The notes beneath the pieces are model-generated. The model was given only the letters and a program-made list of their open reading frames with translations. It did not search any database and was not told the DNA's origin. The translations under genes and the position numbers were made by a program. A stretch of DNA of 64,000 nt from an uncultured Coriobacteriaceae bacterium (GTDB taxonomy: Bacteria; Actinomycetota; Coriobacteriia; Coriobacteriales; Eggerthellaceae), in assembly GCA_900550055.1 (NCBI GenBank), contig URQU01000002.1, positions 25,402 through 89,401 of the forward strand, given 5' to 3'. Shown here one piece after another: positions 61,417 through 64,000 of this stretch. How positions within the stretch are numbered: position 1 is the stretch's first letter; the number at the start of each line of letters is the position of its first letter.

Positions 61417-63441
61417 GTGACCGGAAACATGATCGGCAGGGTGTTCAACAACCGCTACCAAATCACCGAGCGCATCGGCATCGGCGGCATGGCCGAGGTG
61501 TACCGTGCGCAGGACAACGTCTTGGGTCGTTTGGTGGCAGTGAAGGTCATGCTGCCCCAATATGCCGCGGACGAAAGCTTCACGCAACGGTTCAAGCAAG
61601 AAGCCGCAAGCGCCGCCAACCTGCAAAGCCCCTACATCGTCAACGTGTACGACTGGGGCCAGGATGAGGGCACGTACTACATCGTCATGGAATACGTGCG
61701 CGGATCCGACCTGAAAACCGCCATCAACCAGCGCGGCGCCATCAACCAGCGCAAGGTCGCCGAGATCGGCAGCCAGGTGTGCCAGGCTCTCTCCGTCGCC
61801 CACGGCCTCGACATCATCCATCGCGACATCAAGCCGCAGAACATCATGGTGCAGCCCGACGGCAACGTGAAGGTCATGGACTTCGGCATCGCACGCGCGA
61901 AGAACTCCACGAAGGAGCAGACCTCCAGCGTGCTGGGCACCGCGCACTACATCTCCCCTGAGCAGGCTCAGGGCAAGGAACTCACCGCCGCCAGCGATAT
62001 CTACTCGCTGGGCATCGTGCTGTACGAGTCCGCCACGGGCAAACTGCCCTTCGACGGCCCCGATGCGGTCAGCGTCGCCATGAAACAGGTGCAGGACGAG
62101 CCCGTGCCGCCGCGCGAGCTCAACCCCGAGATCGACCCCTCCCTTGAGGCCATCATCCTTAAGGCCATGTCGAAAAACCCCATGGAGCGTTTCGCCACCG
62201 CCAAGGACATGCGCTCGGCCCTGAACGATTACCTGGCCGGCCGACCCGTCGCCCTGGGCGCGGGCTTCACCGGCGCGCAGACGCAGATCATGGGCGGCGT
62301 GCCCAACATCGGCCCTATGCCCGACGGCACGGCGGTCATGCCCGCGGTCGGCGGCGCCAGCCAGCACGGCGGCAGCTCGCAGAACCATTCTTATATGTCG
62401 GACAACACCGCACCGAAGAAAAAGGGTAAGAAGGTTGCCGCAGTAGTGGCCGCCATCGCCGCCGTGGTGGCGCTTGTCGCCATCGCCGCGTTCGCCCTGG
62501 GCGGCAACAGCTCCGGCGAGCAGATCGAGGTTCCCGACGTCACCGGGCAGACGCTCGACCAGGCGAAGACGGCCATCCAGTCCGCCGGCTTCAAGGTAGG
62601 CAACGTCACGCAGTCCTACTCCGACAGCGTCGAATCCGGCAAGGTCGTCAGCCAGGACCCCGCGGCCAAGACCAAGAAGGCGAAGGGCTCCACCATCAAC
62701 CTGACCGTCTCGCAAGGCAGGCAGGAGATAGAGGTTCCCGACCTGGTCGGCAAAACCGCAGATGAAGCCAAGAAGCTGTTGCAAGCCAATGGCTTGAAGT
62801 ACAAGGCCGGCACCGCGGAATACTCCGACAGCGTCGATAAGGACCGCATCGCACGCCAGGATGTCGCCGCAGGCTCCAAGGTCGCCAAGGACACCGTTGT
62901 CACCTACTACCTGTCGCTCGGCTCCGAGGGCACCAGCGTGCCCGACGTCGTCGGCCAAACCCGCAGCAGCGCCACCGCAACCCTGAACAACGCCGGCTTC
63001 TACGTCACCGTCGACCAGCAGTACTCCGACACCGTCGAAGAGGGCGTCGTCATCAGCCAGACGCCCTCCAGCGGCAGCAAGCTCAAGGCCGAGGGCACCG
63101 TCAACATCGTGGTGTCGAAGGGCAAGGAGAGCAAGGCGGTAAGCGTTCCCAGCGTCGTCGGCCAGTCCGAGGGCAGCGCCATGACCACGCTCAACAACGC
63201 GGGCTTTAAGGTGACCACCGAGTATCAGACTAGCACCTCGGTCACCTCGGGCAGCGTCATCAGCCAGACGCCCACCGCCGGTAGCGAGCTCGATCCCGGC
63301 AAGACCGTTCATCTGGTTATCAGCACGGGCTCCGGCAGCTCCACCAACGGCAGCTCCAACGGCAGCTCCACCAACGGCGGCTCGGAATCGTCCACCAACG
63401 GCGGTTCCACCACCAACGGCGGCAGCAGCTCCAGCTACTAA
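61417..63441 (+). CDS. pknB: Ser/Thr protein kinase PknB with PASTA repeats
   Basis: 674 residues from GTG 61417, with AAAGGAG upstream. The kinase domain (about 13-275) has GIGGMAEVY, Lys43 in VAVK, HRDIKPQN with catalytic Asp137, and Asp155 in DFGIAR. It is followed by a juxtamembrane stretch and a transmembrane helix (about 340-362). Four PASTA repeats (about 370-632) each open with a VPDVxGQT-like block and should sense muropeptides or lipid II. The extreme C-terminus is a Ser/Gly/Asn/Thr-rich tail of about 35 residues. It is the last gene of the operon. No separate pknA is present. It should phosphorylate FHA proteins and wall enzymes. Confidence 0.97.
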   Translation: MTGNMIGRVFNNRYQITERIGIGGMAEVYRAQDNVLGRLVAVKVMLPQYAADESFTQRFKQEAASAANLQSPYIVNVYDWGQDEGTYYIVMEYVRGSDLKTAINQRGAINQRKVAEIGSQVCQALSVAHGLDIIHRDIKPQNIMVQPDGNVKVMDFGIARAKNSTKEQTSSVLGTAHYISPEQAQGKELTAASDIYSLGIVLYESATGKLPFDGPDAVSVAMKQVQDEPVPPRELNPEIDPSLEAIILKAMSKNPMERFATAKDMRSALNDYLAGRPVALGAGFTGAQTQIMGGVPNIGPMPDGTAVMPAVGGASQHGGSSQNHSYMSDNTAPKKKGKKVAAVVAAIAAVVALVAIAAFALGGNSSGEQIEVPDVTGQTLDQAKTAIQSAGFKVGNVTQSYSDSVESGKVVSQDPAAKTKKAKGSTINLTVSQGRQEIEVPDLVGKTADEAKKLLQANGLKYKAGTAEYSDSVDKDRIARQDVAAGSKVAKDTVVTYYLSLGSEGTSVPDVVGQTRSSATATLNNAGFYVTVDQQYSDTVEEGVVISQTPSSGSKLKAEGTVNIVVSKGKESKAVSVPSVVGQSEGSAMTTLNNAGFKVTTEYQTSTSVTSGSVISQTPTAGSELDPGKTVHLVISTGSGSSTNGSSNGSSTNGGSESSTNGGSTTNGGSSSSY

Positions 63442-63475
63442 ACCGACGGCAAGCGCCTTTCGCTTGCCTCGCGAA

Positions 63476-63505
63476 GAAAGGACCCCAACGGGGTCCTTTC
63501 TTTAT
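63476..63505 (+). terminator. Rho-independent terminator after pknB
   Basis: Eleven-base perfect stem GAAAGGACCCC/GGGGTCCTTTC with a 3-base loop followed by TTTAT. Confidence 0.88.
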
Positions 63506-63900
63506 GTTTGAGACCGATCGCATTCAGATTTCAGGCTTATAGAACGGATGCATATCCGATTCAGGGTCATAAGCGCTGAGCGAACAAGGGAGGAGGTGCG
63601 TTCGGGTGACGACGAAGGCATAACGTCGACCCATAGGCGCGGTCGTCAATACCTTGCGCATACCGGCGGCAGCCCACAGAAAGCAGCTACGACGAAGACA
63701 TGCGCGTCCCACCAAACGCATCGGCCCAGAGGCAGAGACGCACCGCCTGCCGCGGGATAGACAAGCGGCAGGGGGCGGAGATGTTTTCACGACAACCCAC
63801 CGCGTTCCCAAGGGCTAACGTGAACATACCTCCGCCCCCTGTTCGCCGCCCCCCTGGCGACGCTAGTCGCAAAAATTTTGATATTGGCCGAAATTGGGTG
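63506..63900. other. Intergenic region with a long imperfect hairpin
   Basis: About 395 bases without a supportable gene. At 63769-63841 an imperfect inverted repeat pairs CAGGGGGCGGAG...TTCACG with CGTGAA...CTCCGCCCCCTG around a 27-base centre. This could be a structured RNA or a remnant of a mobile element. Confidence 0.45.
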
Positions 63901-63929
63901 TTGACTCATGGCTGACATACGCGCATAAT
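63901..63929 (+). promoter_or_regulatory. Sigma-70 type promoter of tRNA-Arg
   Basis: TTGACT (63901-63906), a 17-base spacer, then CATAAT (63924-63929). The expected start point near 63937 is about 13 bases upstream of the mature tRNA end. Confidence 0.75.
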
Positions 63930-63949
63930 ATTCGTTGCTGTTTCGATGT

Positions 63950-64000
63950 GCGCCGTTACCTCAGCTGGATAGAGGGACTGACTACGAATCAGTACGTCGG
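63950..64000 (+). tRNA. tRNA-Arg (anticodon ACG), cut by the right edge
   Basis: The acceptor strand is GCGCCGT. The D-arm is CCTC/GAGG with AGCTGGATA in the loop. The anticodon stem ACTGA/TCAGT encloses CTACGAA, so the anticodon is ACG (63984-63986), read as inosine after editing. The variable loop begins and the window ends before the T-arm. Confidence 0.92.

Noticed and set aside
61411..63312. A 633-codon minus-strand frame over pknB
   Set aside because: Antisense shadow of the kinase and its PASTA repeats.
63524..63811. A 95-codon minus-strand frame after pknB
   Set aside because: Composition and lack of ribosome-binding site or homologous motifs do not support it.

Overview
The window is GC-rich chromosomal DNA that I place, by inference, in the class Coriobacteriia (Actinomycetota), probably Eggerthellaceae. 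The reasons are a LuxR-type regulator fused to a 12-helix membrane domain, an orphan DmsA-like molybdopterin oxidoreductase, sortase-anchored Cna-B/pilin-domain adhesins, and an actinobacterial FHA-phosphatase-RodA/PbpA-PknB locus. A perfect 16-bp parS site (8676-8691), pdxST, serS and the pknB locus together suggest an origin-proximal position. I cannot confirm that, because dnaA is not in the window.

Layout. 0-7 kb: a truncated tyrosine recombinase at the left edge, an AGCS amino-acid symporter, a membrane diguanylate cyclase and a wall-anchored Cna-B protein. 6.8-12.6 kb: pdxT and pdxS facing pdxR, with parS between them, then an aminotransferase and a UspA protein. 12.9-19.5 kb: a TauE/SafE exporter opposite a 5-oxoproline operon (pxpB-pxpC-accB-accC-ycsI-pxpA) that includes a biotin carrier and a biotin carboxylase. 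19.7-29 kb: a 2401-residue VWA/pilin-domain adhesin divergent from the LuxR-type regulator. 29-33 kb: cstA with an unnamed upstream partner, then a class I aldolase. 33.5-41.3 kb (minus): a TM2/TVP38/PRC-barrel/YtxH envelope cluster, then serS followed by three linked genes (a membrane protein, an HxxEH protein and a Ddl-like ATP-grasp enzyme). 41.5-49 kb: the DmsA-like enzyme, a small membrane protein, an acetamidase, a membrane Ser/Thr kinase and a secreted nuclease. 49-53 kb: a less GC-rich Sau3AI-type restriction-modification pair and an SRAP protein. 53-55.5 kb: a CIRCE-controlled divergent GroEL and a LOG-family protein. 55.7-63.4 kb: fhaA-fhaB-pstP-[rodA::pbpA]-pknB. The right edge cuts a tRNA-Arg(ACG).

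The strongest points for a second look are: the single-polypeptide SEDS-PBP fusion in the pknB operon; the parS site interlocked with a probable PdxR operator; a dispersed structured repeat whose two copies show compensatory stem changes and both abut stop codons; a perfect 35-bp-arm palindrome at 44178-44250; the biotin-enzyme-containing 5-oxoprolinase operon; and the serS-linked HxxEH/Ddl-like genes. Adhesins, kinase signalling and c-di-GMP output suggest a host-associated surface lifestyle, but that is inference. No CRISPR array, rRNA or complete prophage was seen.
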